Source: an uncultured bacterium | GTDB lineage: Bacteria; Cyanobacteriota; Vampirovibrionia; Gastranaerophilales; Gastranaerophilaceae | DNA: 64,000 bases | Assembly (NCBI GenBank): GCA_949296355.1 | Contig: CASFPS010000004.1 | Coordinates: forward strand, 46,087 to 110,086 | Reading direction: 5' to 3' | Shown: positions 63,903-64,000 of the stretch, in pieces | How the letters are laid out: each line of letters starts with the position of its first letter | Numbering within the stretch: the stretch's first letter is position 1 | Notes under the pieces: model-generated | What the model was told of the DNA's origin: nothing | The model's database searches: none | Seen by the model: the letters and a program-made list of their open reading frames with translations, nothing else | Translations under genes and position numbers: made by a program

Positions 63903-63944
63903 GTTACGAAATGTAACAATTTTAGAAAAAAGCAGTAAATTCAT

Positions 63945-63972
63945 TAAAGTTTTTGTTCAAAAATGCCGTAAA
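63945..63972 (+). promoter_or_regulatory. Sigma-28 (FliA)-type promoter pointing out of the window
   Basis: TAAAGTTT (63945-63952), a 12-bp spacer and GCCGTAAA (63965-63972) on the plus strand. The sequence between and around the boxes closely resembles the promoters at 28642 and 54863. The spacing is one base longer. A ribosome-binding-like AAGGGA and AAGGA follow near the edge, so a late flagellar gene should start just beyond 64000. Confidence 0.65.
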
Positions 63973-64000
63973 CCATGTAAAAAGGGACTAAAAATAAGGA

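Noticed and set aside
1..64000. tRNA, rRNA, CRISPR arrays, transposases, prophage genes
   Set aside because: I looked through all intergenic stretches and protein translations and found none that I could support.

Overview
The window is most likely a chromosomal segment of a gut-type, non-photosynthetic member of the phylum Cyanobacteriota (Melainabacteria/Vampirovibrionia, probably Gastranaerophilales). The strongest evidence is an RNA polymerase beta-prime subunit split into rpoC1 and rpoC2, with a very long insertion in rpoC2, as in cyanobacteria and plastids. Two protein families best known from cyanobacteria and plastids support this: DUF3326 and Ycf23/DUF561. The DNA is AT-rich, there are no photosynthesis genes, and there is a flagellar export cluster. 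I saw no tRNA, rRNA, CRISPR array, insertion sequence or prophage.

Layout. 1-2283 (minus) holds envelope-sugar genes: an O-antigen ligase-like protein running off the left edge, a DUF4330 protein and an HldE/RfaE1-type kinase. 2360-6061 holds two lineage-specific proteins, a GC-rich cluster of palindromic repeats (about 4021-4695) and a CNNM/CBS/CorC membrane protein. 6153-17574 holds DUF3326, trigger factor and the rpoB-rpoC1-rpoC2 operon. 17746-20803 holds a small LuxR-type regulator, a 626-residue membrane protein and a lytic transglycosylase. 20990-28058 is a three-gene plus-strand operon: two long, very acidic proteins followed by a triple zinc-ribbon/ATPase/TPR protein. This is the least explained system here. 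28051-35806 carries rnpA, an MCE-domain protein, upp, a second small HTH regulator, a LOG-family enzyme, a pseudopilin, a PHP phosphoesterase, ymdB and rny. 36156-41499 holds orphan proteins and leuS.

41569-50653 is the flagellar export block on the minus strand (fliP, fliQ, fliR, flhB, flhA, a PilZ protein and a small membrane protein). It is interrupted by plus-strand genes: a DUF2142 membrane protein and a broken orphan gene. 51665-54808 encodes a 1047-residue coiled-coil/GLUG-repeat protein without a signal peptide. 55351-57142 is holA-holB. 57139-62933 is a minus-strand run of envelope genes: a secreted trypsin-like protease, two related secreted proteins, TonB, ExbB, two ExbD and a membrane protein. 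The window ends with Ycf23/DUF561.

The main result on regulation is three matches to the flagellar sigma-28 promoter (TAAAGTTT, 11-12 bp, GCCGTWAW). They lie upstream of the 1047-residue GLUG protein, upstream of an uncharacterised 188-residue protein, and at the right edge pointing to a gene outside the window. This places two proteins of unknown function in the late flagellar regulon. A second pattern is that several genes (DUF3326, rnpA, the MCE gene, DUF2142, flhB, probably holA) have a -10 box only 6-8 bases before the start codon and no ribosome binding site, which predicts leaderless mRNAs.
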